Shown here: positions 1 through 8,717 of the stretch, piece after piece
Layout of the letters: each line of letters opens with the position of its first letter
How positions within the stretch are numbered: the first letter of the stretch is position 1
NCBI GenBank assembly: GCA_944383265.1
Contig: CALWOX010000004.1
Location: 124,001 to 188,000 of the forward strand
Direction of reading: 5' to 3'
Length of the DNA stretch: 64,000 nt
Origin: an uncultured Lachnospiraceae bacterium
GTDB taxonomy: Bacteria > Bacillota > Clostridia > Lachnospirales > Lachnospiraceae
Program-made: the position numbers and the translations under genes
The notes under the pieces: model-generated
The model's database searches: none
What the model saw: the letters and a program-made list of their open reading frames with translations, nothing else
Told to the model about the DNA's origin: nothing

Positions 1-2
1 AG

Positions 3-458
3 GTTTTTGAATACGAAAAAAATGAGACTGATAAGGCTCCTTTAATTCCGAGTTTTCCTGAGAATTATGATTGGAAAAAATATGCTGATGCAGAGTATCT
101 TATGGTGTATCCTCTTGTTACTGTAAAATCTCAGGTTACAGGTGAAACATATCAATTTGAGGCGATAATCAGCGAGGTCACAAACCTGTATAAAGACACG
201 CCCGACTGCTATTCCCTGAGACCTACAGATATAGGGACATATACCGTAAAGCCCGGAGACAGCCTCAGAAAAATAGCTTTGGAGCAGTATGGAAATGAGG
301 AGGATTGGATATTTATCTTGTACAGAAACATGGAATATATAAATGATGCGGATATTATAAATCCTGAGCTGCTTCTCGTACTGCCTAATCCGGAATCCTA
401 CAGTATAGATAAAGAGAGAGTAATAGGAATCCTTGAGGGGAAGGGGTATTTTAAATAA
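3..458 (+). CDS. C-terminal part of a LysM-domain protein (5' end outside window)
   Basis: The frame is open from base 3, so the real start lies upstream of the window; the first in-frame ATG (102) is probably internal. The visible 151 residues end in a LysM-like module, starting at YTVKPGDSLRKIALEQYGN and finishing near the C-terminus with a typical NPELLLVLP turn. LysM modules bind peptidoglycan or other GlcNAc polymers, or occur in phage-tail and spore proteins. The part before it is not recognised. No downstream partner is visible, since the next gene starts 182 bases later. The LysM call is fairly firm; the overall role cannot be judged from a fragment. Confidence 0.7.
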   Translation, partial: VFEYEKNETDKAPLIPSFPENYDWKKYADAEYLMVYPLVTVKSQVTGETYQFEAIISEVTNLYKDTPDCYSLRPTDIGTYTVKPGDSLRKIALEQYGNEEDWIFILYRNMEYINDADIINPELLLVLPNPESYSIDKERVIGILEGKGYFK

Positions 459-640
459 ATGACGTTTGTATATCGGATCTATGTAAAAAGAAAGTATAAT
501 GCAGGGACTGAAAATTACTTTATCAACATTTAACCTTGCCTTAATCAGAAGCTGATGTCTAAAGGTACAAATTATGATAAAAATAAGTTGTAAGCTTATA
601 TATTGCAGGAAAGGAGAGTACCCGGTACAAGATAAGCTAT

Positions 641-2008
641 ATGGTTAAGATCTATGTTTTGGATACTAATGTCCTCCTACAGTCTCCTGAGGCACTTTTT
701 TCATTTGAGGATAATATAGTAGTGATTCCCGTTGTAGTCCTTGAAGAGTTGGATAATATGAAAAAGGCCGAGGGAGAGACAGGAGCAAATGCAAGAAGCA
801 GCATAAGAAATATTGAAAGGCTGAGACTTGAGGGAGATCTGCTTAAAGGAGTGACTGTAAACGGAAAAGGCAAGGTGATAGTTGAAAAAAATTTTGTTGA
901 TGTTGAGCTTCCCTCCGATCTTCCGGAAGCAAAGTCGGACAACAGGATATTAAAGGTCTGTAAAGGACTTTCAGAGAAAAAAAGAAACAGGGTCATACTT
1001 GTAACCAAGGATATTCTCTTAAGGATAAAGGCTCAGATAATTGGAATAAAGGCTGAGGACTTTGAGAAGGAGCAGGCGGCGGATGAAGAGTATTTGGGAA
1101 GAAGGGCCGTATACACCTCTGATGAGAATCTTAAAGAGTTGAAAAAAGGCGGCATATCTGCAGACTCTGTGTACGAGGCTGAAGAGAATGGAGAAAAAAG
1201 GATCCCTGAGTTGTATGAAAATGAGTTTATTTTGCTGAAATCCGAGCTGTCTGAGAAAAAAACAAGACTTGGAAGAGTGGAAAACGGTATAATCAAAAAG
1301 CTTGAATATCAGAAATGCACTCCATATGGAGTTACACCCGGAAATCTCGGACTTACATACCTGCAGGAAGCATTGATGCAGCCCGCAGACAAGGCTCCGC
1401 TTGTAATCGTAAAAGGTATGGCGGGAACAGGAAAGACCTTTTATACACTTGCGGTAGGACTGGAAAAAATATTGAATCATCCCACCGGAGAGTACAGACG
1501 TATACTCATATGCAGACCGAATTCTCAATTTGACGATGATATAGGATTCCTTCCGGGAGATGAGGAGGAGAAAATAGCTCCTCTGATGCGACCTATAATT
1601 GACAACCTTGAGCAGCTTATAGATTCAAATGAAAAACACAGATATGATAATGAAGCGGAGCTGAGTGACAAGGTCTCCGAGATATTTGACAGGGGTATAA
1701 TAAAGACTGAGGCTCTGAATTTTATAAGAGGTCGGTCGATAGTAAATACATACCTTATTATTGATGAAGCGCAAAATATGACTCCCGGTCAGGTCAAGGG
1801 TATAATTACGAGAGCGGGTATGGGAACAAAAATAATCCTTCTGGGTGATCCCAATCAGATAGACAGGCCGTTTCTTGACGAGAGAACAAACGGGCTGTCC
1901 TATGCATGCGAGCATATGAAGGGAAGCCCTCTGTGTTGGCAAATAAGTCTTTTGGCGGATGAATGTGTAAGATCACCACTGGCGGTTGATGCAATAAAGA
2001 GACTTTAA
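641..2008 (+). CDS. PIN domain-PhoH family ATPase (YlaK/PhoH2 type)
   Basis: Residues 1-145 form a PIN-type nuclease domain (VLDTNVLL at the N-terminus, later acidic residues in PEAKSDNRIL). Residues 230-455 form a PhoH-type P-loop ATPase with Walker A GMAGTGKT (about 259-266) and Walker B LIIDEAQN (Asp near 375). Family members with this PIN+PhoH order are RNA helicase/RNase proteins; 455 residues is a normal length. The start fits the family N-terminus, but the only good Shine-Dalgarno, AAGGAG at 611-616, lies 24 bases upstream of the ATG, so translation initiation is atypical. The gene appears monocistronic, convergent with the phosphoesterase gene five bases downstream. RNA target unknown. 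Confidence 0.9.
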   Translation: MVKIYVLDTNVLLQSPEALFSFEDNIVVIPVVVLEELDNMKKAEGETGANARSSIRNIERLRLEGDLLKGVTVNGKGKVIVEKNFVDVELPSDLPEAKSDNRILKVCKGLSEKKRNRVILVTKDILLRIKAQIIGIKAEDFEKEQAADEEYLGRRAVYTSDENLKELKKGGISADSVYEAEENGEKRIPELYENEFILLKSELSEKKTRLGRVENGIIKKLEYQKCTPYGVTPGNLGLTYLQEALMQPADKAPLVIVKGMAGTGKTFYTLAVGLEKILNHPTGEYRRILICRPNSQFDDDIGFLPGDEEEKIAPLMRPIIDNLEQLIDSNEKHRYDNEAELSDKVSEIFDRGIIKTEALNFIRGRSIVNTYLIIDEAQNMTPGQVKGIITRAGMGTKIILLGDPNQIDRPFLDERTNGLSYACEHMKGSPLCWQISLLADECVRSPLAVDAIKRL

Positions 2009-2013
2009 TACTT

Positions 2014-2604
2014 TTACACCTCAAATACATACCTTTCATACGCATTTATTACCGTTGTATCTCCATACTTTCTCACGCGCTTACACATGGGATCGTAGCT
2101 TAAGTGTACATGCCCGTGGACAAATACCTTAGGGGAGAATTTATCCATAAGCTTAAGAAATACCTTGAATCCTGTGTGGGTAAGGCTTTTTCCGTCACCG
2201 AGGCCATAGGCGGGGGAATGGGAGACCAGCACATCGAAGCCCCCTGCGCGCTTTATCTTAAAGAACATTTTGAGAGCCCTTACCTCCATTTCCCTCTGGG
2301 TATACTGGTGAGGGCCTTCCTTATATCGCATGGAGCCGCCGAGACCCATGAAACGTACTCCCTTGTATTCGTATATGGTATCCTCTATGCATATGCAGCC
2401 TTCAGGCGGGCAGCTTTTGTAGCCTGAGTCGTGGTTTCCGTGTACATAGAGTACCGGACCCTTAAAAAAGGTAGCAAGAAATGAGAGGTATCTCGGATCA
2501 AGATCCCCGCAGGAAACTATCACGTCTATACCCTCAAGTCTTTTTTTATCAAAATAATCCCAGAGCGCTTTGGACTCCACATCTGAAACAGCAAGTATCC
2601 TCAC
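2014..2604 (-). CDS. Metallophosphoesterase
   Basis: A 196-residue calcineurin-like phosphoesterase. Metal-binding motifs appear in order: SDVES near the N-terminus, GDLDPRYL, GNHD, VSHSP and GHVH. The first motif is normally D-x-H; here it reads D-V-E, so one metal-ligand histidine is replaced by Glu. The substrate is unknown; relatives hydrolyse phosphomonoesters or phosphodiesters. The ATG overlaps the stop of the upstream ParB-like/BMP gene (ATGA, 2601-2604), so the two are translationally coupled and form a minus-strand operon with the AraC gene. Confidence 0.85.
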   Translation of the reverse strand: MRILAVSDVESKALWDYFDKKRLEGIDVIVSCGDLDPRYLSFLATFFKGPVLYVHGNHDSGYKSCPPEGCICIEDTIYEYKGVRFMGLGGSMRYKEGPHQYTQREMEVRALKMFFKIKRAGGFDVLVSHSPAYGLGDGKSLTHTGFKVFLKLMDKFSPKVFVHGHVHLSYDPMCKRVRKYGDTTVINAYERYVFEV

Positions 2605-4559
2605 AGCTGAAAGACCTCTCTGTCCGAATATATTCCCTGTATCCTTACCATAGGTATGGCCTCATCATAGAGATCGGTTATATGGGGGATATGACCCTCT
2701 ATATTGTCGCAGAGCCTGTCCATCTCCACTATCTGCTTGGGGCTTAAGCTCTCGTTGCCCCTGGTGATGATGTTTCCGGCCTGATCTCTTATGTCTCCCG
2801 AAAAGATATTGAATTCTCCTGAGATTATCTGCTTTTTTACAAGCTCAATAAGGCTCATGGTCCTTTTAGGAACAGAGCTTGAGGCTATCATGTCTATCAT
2901 ACCCGATGAGATCCCCCACCAATAATTTACCGACTCGGATTGTCCGTCGCTTAATGTGCGCTTCCAGTTTCCGTTCAGTATGGTTTGTATTATCCTGTGG
3001 TAAAACTTTCCCCAATGCCATATGCAGGTGGCTATGCTTCCGCTCTCAGGGCGGCTCAGGTCATAAAGCCCGTATTTCCTTGTGGAGTGGAGGGGGGCCA
3101 CCATGTCTCTTCCTGATATGTGGCTTACATTTGCCTCCGAGAATATCTTATTAATATCCGTATCCTTTTCCGTGGACCACACAAGATGCACAGTGGCCCC
3201 CGGGTTTACCATCTTTACTCCGAGGGCAAAGGCGTTTATGGATGCTGTGGAGCCGAAGATTGGAAAATCAGAAATATATCCTATGTGATCCGTGGAGCTA
3301 AGTATTCCCGCCAGCATTCCCACAAGGAACTTCGCCTCGTAAAGCCTGCCGTAGTAGGTCCTTAAGTGGCCGCTGTATGCATTTAAGGAGCAGTTAAGTA
3401 TCTTTATATCGGGATATTTGATGCCCGCCTTTATGCTTGAGCCCAAAAATCTCGGTGAGGCTGTAAAAAGTACAGTGCAGCCGTCAGCTATTGCTTTGTC
3501 CATAAGTTCAAGGCTGTCCTCCTCTGTGACGGCTCCGTCGTATACCCTTATATCAAGCTGAGAGCCCATAGTGTCCTCAAGATAAAGCCTTCCCAGGTCA
3601 TGACCGTAGGTCCAGTCCGAGCTCTCCGCGGTCTTGTAGTATATAAAGCCCACTTTGAGCTTTTTTTCCGAGGGGAAAATGAGCCTTGTCAGGAAATTTT
3701 TCTCTATGAGATTCTTTTCCACAAAGTTCTTTTCAGGCTCCTTTTCGGGCTGCATTACGAGATTTACATCTCCGTCTTCAAAATAAGCCTCAAACTCCGG
3801 CCACATGGAGGAGAGCTCTTTTTGTATATCGGAGGGAGTCTTATCTGCAAGGCTTTTGTAGCTGTAGAGCTCTAGATACAGGAGAAGCGCATCCCCCGAG
3901 GTTATGGCAAGCTGGCTTCCGCCTTCGTCTGTAAAGGCCTTCTCAAATCTGAAAAAGCAGGAGGAAAAAAGCTTTCTTTCGTCCTCGCTCCATCTGTCCG
4001 AGGGATCCTTTCCCACAAGGGAGCAGAGCTTTTTAAAGCCTCCGGGCTTTGAGAAGTATATATTGTTTATACCCGATACGCGATTGAAATCCATGAATTC
4101 ATAATAGATAACGGATTCCTTTGAATCATCCGCCTCAGGTATTATCCTTGTGACGTAGCCTGAGATGCTGACCGCGCCCGAATATTTAAGGACGCTGACA
4201 CGCTTGTTACCCTCAATAATATAGTAGGAATTCATAAATTCGCAGGCAATGACAGGCTCCCGTATCCCTTCCTCTATGTGGGAGCGGTAGAGAGACGACC
4301 ACTTGTCCGCAAATTCTGTGGACTCGTCAAGAAGGGGCATAAAGTTATCGGCAAAGGCCTTGGTCCTTCCGGCGGTCTTTGTTCCCGCTATGAGCTTTAT
4401 GGGTATCTCCACAAGGCCCAGGTCAGCCTCGCCCACCACCTTTACAAAGGGCAGGAATTCATCCAACACCTTGAGATAGGGATATTTTCCCTCCTCGATG
4501 TCCTTCTTATAGGCTTTCTTTGCAAGCTTTCTTGCTTTTATATATTCAGCTGATGCCAT
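2601..4559 (-). CDS. Cytoplasmic fusion: ParB-like N-domain + BMP/Med-type ligand-binding domain
   Basis: This 652-residue protein has no signal peptide (starts MASAEYIKARKLAKKAYKKD). About residues 15-150 resemble a ParB/sulfiredoxin-like domain, with the hallmark YYIIEGNKRVSVLKYSGA. Residues 290-600 resemble the basic membrane protein (BMP/Med) periplasmic-binding fold (LKVGFIYYKTAESSDWTYGHD, later HIGYISDFPIFGSTASINAFALGVK), which in secreted relatives binds nucleosides. Such proteins are often annotated as BMP-family ABC transporter substrate-binding proteins, but without an export signal it should act in the cytoplasm, plausibly as a ligand sensor. It lies 36 bases after the AraC gene and overlaps the phosphoesterase gene. 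It has an unusually complete Shine-Dalgarno. Ligand and effector are inference. Confidence 0.75.
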   Translation of the reverse strand: MASAEYIKARKLAKKAYKKDIEEGKYPYLKVLDEFLPFVKVVGEADLGLVEIPIKLIAGTKTAGRTKAFADNFMPLLDESTEFADKWSSLYRSHIEEGIREPVIACEFMNSYYIIEGNKRVSVLKYSGAVSISGYVTRIIPEADDSKESVIYYEFMDFNRVSGINNIYFSKPGGFKKLCSLVGKDPSDRWSEDERKLFSSCFFRFEKAFTDEGGSQLAITSGDALLLYLELYSYKSLADKTPSDIQKELSSMWPEFEAYFEDGDVNLVMQPEKEPEKNFVEKNLIEKNFLTRLIFPSEKKLKVGFIYYKTAESSDWTYGHDLGRLYLEDTMGSQLDIRVYDGAVTEEDSLELMDKAIADGCTVLFTASPRFLGSSIKAGIKYPDIKILNCSLNAYSGHLRTYYGRLYEAKFLVGMLAGILSSTDHIGYISDFPIFGSTASINAFALGVKMVNPGATVHLVWSTEKDTDINKIFSEANVSHISGRDMVAPLHSTRKYGLYDLSRPESGSIATCIWHWGKFYHRIIQTILNGNWKRTLSDGQSESVNYWWGISSGMIDMIASSSVPKRTMSLIELVKKQIISGEFNIFSGDIRDQAGNIITRGNESLSPKQIVEMDRLCDNIEGHIPHITDLYDEAIPMVRIQGIYSDREVFQL

Positions 4560-4562
4560 TTC

Positions 4563-4573
4563 GGATCACCTCC
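4563..4573 (-). promoter_or_regulatory. Full-length Shine-Dalgarno (GGAGGTGATCC)
   Basis: On the minus strand the 11 bases GGAGGTGATCC match the entire anti-Shine-Dalgarno tail of 16S rRNA. The GGAGG core is nine bases from the ATG at 4559, so it fixes the start of the ParB-like/BMP gene and predicts strong initiation. Confidence 0.85.
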
Positions 4574-4595
4574 CGTTTTTTCTCAGGCAGCCTTA

Positions 4596-5453
4596 TCAGC
4601 TGTCTCCGTTTTTGTTCTCGTCCCTCCATTTGTTGGGTGAGACCTCAAATATAGTTTTAAAGGCTCTGGAAAAATGAAGCTGATTTTGATAACCGCACAT
4701 CTTCCCGATCTCATTTATAGTCATATCTGAGTATTTGAGGAGTTCAGAGGCTCTGCTCATCCTGTAATACATAAGAAAATGCTGCAGGGTCTGATTCATA
4801 TTTTCCTTAAATATACGTCCCAGATAATTTCGGTTGAGATTACAGAAGTCCGCGATATCCTCTACAGTTATAGAACTGCTGTAGTTCTGCTCTATAAAGG
4901 AGATGGCCTCTTTTATATAGTAATCCTTCATGCGAACATGGCTTATGACGTTCTTGTAAGCCGAGCCCCGTATCAGGCAGTCGAAAAAGAGATAGAGATG
5001 ACCTATCTGGTTTATGGGGGAGCCCATGGGATTGTCCACGATGTACATAAGCTCATCCCTTATAGAGTCATAAAACTCTGAAGACTTCATCCTGTATACA
5101 GGCTTATCATAGCCGATGCCCACCATATTTAAAAACTCTACAGCCTTAACTCCGTCAAACTCGACCCAGGAGTATTCCCAAGGGTCCTTTTCGTCCGCAT
5201 AGTAGGTGTTTACCTGCCCCGGGCATATGAGAAAGCCCTGTCCCTTTTCAAGCTTGTAGAGCTTTGTCTCTCCTGAGGAGTCGTTTGAGCTGAGGTACCC
5301 TTTTCCTGAAAATATATAGTGGAAGAGATAATGGTTCCTCTTTGCGGGGCCGAAGGAGTGCATGGGGGCGCAAGCCTCCCAGCCGTACTGAAACATTGTA
5401 AGGTCTATATTTTTGTCATTTTGAAAAACATTGAATTTAAAGTTCTTCTTCAT
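4596..5453 (-). CDS. AraC family transcriptional regulator
   Basis: A 285-residue AraC/XylS regulator. Residues 1-150 form the sugar-sensing cupin half (HYIFSGKGYLSS, GFLICPGQVNTYYAD), and residues 185-280 the double helix-turn-helix (ITVEDIADFCNLNRNYLGR and MTINEIGKMCGYQNQLHFSR). It is divergent from the sugar-transport/alpha-galactosidase operon, the standard arrangement for an activator of raffinose or melibiose use. Its SD (AGGAGG, 5468-5473 minus strand) lies inside a long inverted repeat that probably contains its operators, suggesting autoregulation. The inducer is not shown by the sequence. Confidence 0.92.
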   Translation of the reverse strand: MKKNFKFNVFQNDKNIDLTMFQYGWEACAPMHSFGPAKRNHYLFHYIFSGKGYLSSNDSSGETKLYKLEKGQGFLICPGQVNTYYADEKDPWEYSWVEFDGVKAVEFLNMVGIGYDKPVYRMKSSEFYDSIRDELMYIVDNPMGSPINQIGHLYLFFDCLIRGSAYKNVISHVRMKDYYIKEAISFIEQNYSSSITVEDIADFCNLNRNYLGRIFKENMNQTLQHFLMYYRMSRASELLKYSDMTINEIGKMCGYQNQLHFSRAFKTIFEVSPNKWRDENKNGDS

Positions 5454-5468
5454 AGCTGTAAAATATGC

Positions 5469-5537
5469 CTCCTATATACCAAAATGATACCACATATTAC
5501 CAAAAAAATATATATATTTCATATTGGTATATAGGAG
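5469..5537. promoter_or_regulatory. Divergent control region with 14-bp inverted repeat and three phased TACCA sites
   Basis: A perfect 14-bp inverted repeat, CTCCTATATACCAA (5469-5482) and TTGGTATATAGGAG (5524-5537), is separated by 41 bases. Between the arms TACCA recurs at 5477, 5488 and 5498, spaced 11 and 10 bases, about one helical turn; the opposite-strand copy is at 5525. These features suit operator half-sites for the adjacent AraC protein. A TATAAT (5574-5579) lies downstream toward the transport operon without a well-spaced TTGACA, as expected for an activator-dependent promoter. The regulator assignment is inference. Confidence 0.6.
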
Positions 5538-5628
5538 CAGATTTTATTTATATAATTAATTTGACGAAATTAGTATAATTCAAGTACAAAATATTGTGAA
5601 ATATTTAATAAACAAAGGAGGAAAATCG

Positions 5629-6921
5629 GTGAAAAGACTGAAAAAGCTTCTGCTTCCTGCGGCGGCGGGCGCTTTGGCGCTTCTTATGGCAGGATGTTCG
5701 GGACAAAACTCCGACGGCAAGACGCATCTTACCTTCCAGATCTGGGATATTGCTCAGAGAGACGGAATGCAGGCCATATGCGATGCCTACACGGAGAAGA
5801 ATCCCGACGTGGAGATAGAAGTACAGGTAACAAGCTGGAACGAGTATTGGACCAAGCTTGAGGCTGCGGCTATCTCCAACCAAATGCCGGACATCTTCTG
5901 GATGCACACAAACGAGATCCTGAAGTATGCTGACTACGGCAAGATAGCGGATTTCACGGATCTCTATGACGAGGAGGATCCCGAGTACTTTCAAAAGCAT
6001 TTCTCTGAGGTATCCTTAAAGAACATTCAGGGAAGTGACGGCAGATACTACGGAGTCCCCAAGGACAAGGACACGGTAGGCCTTGTCTACAACAAGGAGA
6101 TGTTTGATGCGGCGGGAGTTGAGTACCCCAATGAGGAATGGACCTGGGACGACCTCTGCGATGCATCTCAGAAGATCTATGACGCGACAGGAAAATACGG
6201 CTACATGGCCTACGGGGATGACCAGCTCGGTTACTGGAACTTCGTATATCAGAACGGAGGTCAGATCCTTGCTGACGACGGTATCCACGGTGCATTCGAC
6301 AATCCGGCTACCATAGACGCCATGAGGTTCTATATCGACCTTCAGAAAAATGATTGGTGCCCCGATCAGAACTACTTTGCGGAGACCTCTCCGGGAACCG
6401 CATTCTTCTCGGAGCAGGGAGCTATGTTCCTTGAGGGTAACTGGAACATACTTTCCGAGATGAACAACTATCCCGACATGCAGGGAAAATGGGATGTGGC
6501 GGTACTTCCCAAGTGCCCTGATCCCGCATCGGGAGACGGCAGAGCCACCATATCAAACGGACTTTGCTATGCAACCTCTCCGACAGGAGAAAACCTTGAG
6601 ATAGTAAAGGATGTGCTTCGTTTCTTCGGCTCCGAGGAGGGCCAGAGGATACAGGGAGAGTCCGGTGCGGCGATACCCGCATACGAGGGACTTGAGGATA
6701 CATGGGTAAATGTATTCGATCAGTTTGACTACAGACTTAATGTAGAGTGCTTCGTAGATATGTTCGACTACAGCGTACAGTCTGTAAACAACAAGTATCG
6801 CTCTGTATGGAAACCCATGGTTACAGAGGCGCTTCTCAAGATTTATTCGGGTCAGATAAGCTTTGACGAGGGCATGTCAGAGATTCAGAATGCCATAAAT
6901 GAAGCTGCTGAAGATGATTAA
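5629..6921 (+). CDS. Sugar ABC transporter substrate-binding lipoprotein (MsmE-like)
   Basis: GTG at 5629 is chosen because AAAGGAGG (5614-5621) stands seven bases before it and because it gives a clean lipoprotein signal: MKRLKKLLLP, a hydrophobic stretch, then LMAGC with the lipidated Cys. The mature protein is a family 1 extracellular solute-binding protein (FQIWD, NPDVEIEVQ, AAAISNQMPDIFWMH, AMFLEGNW). It should sit on the outer face of the membrane and deliver an oligosaccharide to the two permeases encoded next. The alpha-galactosidase downstream makes raffinose, melibiose or stachyose the likely ligands. 430 residues is normal. Confidence 0.92.
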   Translation: MKRLKKLLLPAAAGALALLMAGCSGQNSDGKTHLTFQIWDIAQRDGMQAICDAYTEKNPDVEIEVQVTSWNEYWTKLEAAAISNQMPDIFWMHTNEILKYADYGKIADFTDLYDEEDPEYFQKHFSEVSLKNIQGSDGRYYGVPKDKDTVGLVYNKEMFDAAGVEYPNEEWTWDDLCDASQKIYDATGKYGYMAYGDDQLGYWNFVYQNGGQILADDGIHGAFDNPATIDAMRFYIDLQKNDWCPDQNYFAETSPGTAFFSEQGAMFLEGNWNILSEMNNYPDMQGKWDVAVLPKCPDPASGDGRATISNGLCYATSPTGENLEIVKDVLRFFGSEEGQRIQGESGAAIPAYEGLEDTWVNVFDQFDYRLNVECFVDMFDYSVQSVNNKYRSVWKPMVTEALLKIYSGQISFDEGMSEIQNAINEAAEDD

Positions 6922-6936
6922 AAAGGGGGTGTAATA

Positions 6937-7833
6937 ATGGGAGCCGGAAAAGTAAAACTCGGCAAGCGTGCAAGATCCGAGAGCATGTGGGGCTACCTCA
7001 TGGTCGCTCCGACGGTAATAGGTCTTTTGGTCCTTAATATATACCCGTTCTTGGACACTATAAAGCTCAGCTTTTCAAAGACTCTTCCCTTCGGACTCTA
7101 TGAGCTGAGGGGGCTTGACAACTATATCGAGATGTTCACAAGCGCGGAGTTCTGGCGCGCAAACTTAAATACCATTTGGTTCTGTGTTCTGACGGTGCCT
7201 ATAGGAATATTCCTCGCACTTGTTGTAGCCGTAATGCTCAACACAAAGATAAAGGGACGTACGGCCTTCAGAGCGATATTCTTCCTTCCCATGGTAGTGG
7301 CTCCTGCCGCTGTGGCAATGGTGTGGAAGTGGATGTTCAACACAGAGTACGGAATCATAAACACTATCTTGATGCACAAGATAAACTGGATAACGGATCC
7401 GAATATCGTAATGATTACCTGCGCTATAGTAGCTGTTTGGTCGGCTATAGGTTATGACGCGGTGCTCCTTCTCTCCGGACTTCAGAATATTTCAAAGTCC
7501 TACTATGAGGCGGCAAGCCTTGACGGAGCCACAAAGCTGCAGCAGTTCTTCAACATAACGCTGCCTATGGTTTCTCCCACATTGTTCGTAGTACTTATAA
7601 TGAGACTTATGTCATCTATAAAGGTATACGACCTTATATACATGCTTATAGAGGAGTCGAACCCCGCCATAACCAGCGCCCAATCCCTGATGTACCTCTT
7701 CTACCGAGAGTCCTTCGTGCAAGGTAACAGAGGCCTCGGTTCCTCAGTCGTAATATGGACTGTGGCTCTCATAGGACTTGTCACAGCTGTACAGTTCTGG
7801 GGCCAGAAGAAGTGGGTCAACTATGAGGTTTAG
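6937..7833 (+). CDS. Sugar ABC transporter permease (MsmF/MalF-like)
   Basis: A 298-residue inner-membrane permease with about six membrane segments, beginning MWGYLMVAPTVIGLLVLNIYPF. The cytoplasmic EAA loop, which docks the ATPase, reads YYEAASLDGATKLQQFFNI. It follows the binding protein by 15 bases with its own AAGGGGG ribosome site, and pairs with the next gene as the transmembrane heterodimer of a carbohydrate uptake (CUT1) importer. Confidence 0.92.
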   Translation: MGAGKVKLGKRARSESMWGYLMVAPTVIGLLVLNIYPFLDTIKLSFSKTLPFGLYELRGLDNYIEMFTSAEFWRANLNTIWFCVLTVPIGIFLALVVAVMLNTKIKGRTAFRAIFFLPMVVAPAAVAMVWKWMFNTEYGIINTILMHKINWITDPNIVMITCAIVAVWSAIGYDAVLLLSGLQNISKSYYEAASLDGATKLQQFFNITLPMVSPTLFVVLIMRLMSSIKVYDLIYMLIEESNPAITSAQSLMYLFYRESFVQGNRGLGSSVVIWTVALIGLVTAVQFWGQKKWVNYEV

Positions 7834-7847
7834 GAAAGGAGCGGAGT

Positions 7848-8684
7848 ATGAATTCATCATTGAAAAGAGCGGGAAGGATAAGGACCGCAGGAGTATATAT
7901 CTTCTTTATCTTAGGCTCCGTGCTCATGATCTTTCCCTTTGTATGGATGTTTTTGACAAGCTTCAAAACGGTGCAGGAGAGTATGATAATACCTCCCACT
8001 ATACTTCCCGAGGCTTGGCAGACAAAGAACTACAGCGACGCAATGGCTTCGCTTCCGTTCCTCTCACTTTATAAGAACACAGCCCTCATGATATTCTGGA
8101 GAGTAGTGTGTGCGGTGCTGTTTTCTTCAATGGCGGGCTACGCCTTTGCAAAGCTTAAGTTCAAGGGAAAAAATATACTGTTCTCTCTGGTACTGATACA
8201 GATGATGCTGCCCTCGCAGATATTCATAACACCTCAGTATCAGATGCTTGCAAAGCTCGGACTTACAAATACTGTATTTGCCCTTGTATTCCCGGGAATA
8301 GTCAGCGCCTTCGGAACCTTCTTCTTAAGGCAGGCATACCTCGGAATACCTGACGAGATAGCGGAGGCCGCATATCTTGACGGCTGCAATCAATGGCAGA
8401 CTTTTATAAAGGTAATGGCGCCCCTTACAAAGGCATCGATGGCTGCCCTTGCTGTATTCACAGCGGTATTTGCTTACGGTGACCTTATGTGGCCCCTTAT
8501 TGTAAACACAGATATAAACATGATGACACTTTCCTCAGGCCTTGCCACTCTGAGAGGTCAGTTCAGCACAAACTTCCCTGTTATGATGGCGGGTTCACTT
8601 CTTGCCATGATACCTATGGTAGTGCTTTACCTTATCTTCCAGAAGCAGTTCATCGAAGGCGTGGCAATGACAGGAGGAAAATAA
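7848..8684 (+). CDS. Sugar ABC transporter permease (MsmG/MalG-like)
   Basis: The second CUT1 permease, 278 residues. The start follows AAGGAG closely. It shows the MalG-type N-terminus (FFILGSVLMIFPFVWMFLTS), further membrane segments, and the EAA loop EIAEAAYLDGCNQWQTFIKV. It completes the channel with the preceding gene. The energising ATPase is the MsmK-like protein at the end of the same gene run. Confidence 0.92.
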   Translation: MNSSLKRAGRIRTAGVYIFFILGSVLMIFPFVWMFLTSFKTVQESMIIPPTILPEAWQTKNYSDAMASLPFLSLYKNTALMIFWRVVCAVLFSSMAGYAFAKLKFKGKNILFSLVLIQMMLPSQIFITPQYQMLAKLGLTNTVFALVFPGIVSAFGTFFLRQAYLGIPDEIAEAAYLDGCNQWQTFIKVMAPLTKASMAALAVFTAVFAYGDLMWPLIVNTDINMMTLSSGLATLRGQFSTNFPVMMAGSLLAMIPMVVLYLIFQKQFIEGVAMTGGK

Positions 8685-8717
8685 ACTCGGCTTAAAAAAA
8701 TTACAGGATGGTAAAAT

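Noticed and set aside
1019-1528. Long minus-strand open frame inside the PhoH gene
   Set aside because: It has no ribosome site or recognisable domain and mirrors the coding bias of the plus-strand gene.
2601-4559. Nucleoside ABC transporter binding protein
   Set aside because: No signal peptide or lipobox, and no permease or ATPase of that type beside it.
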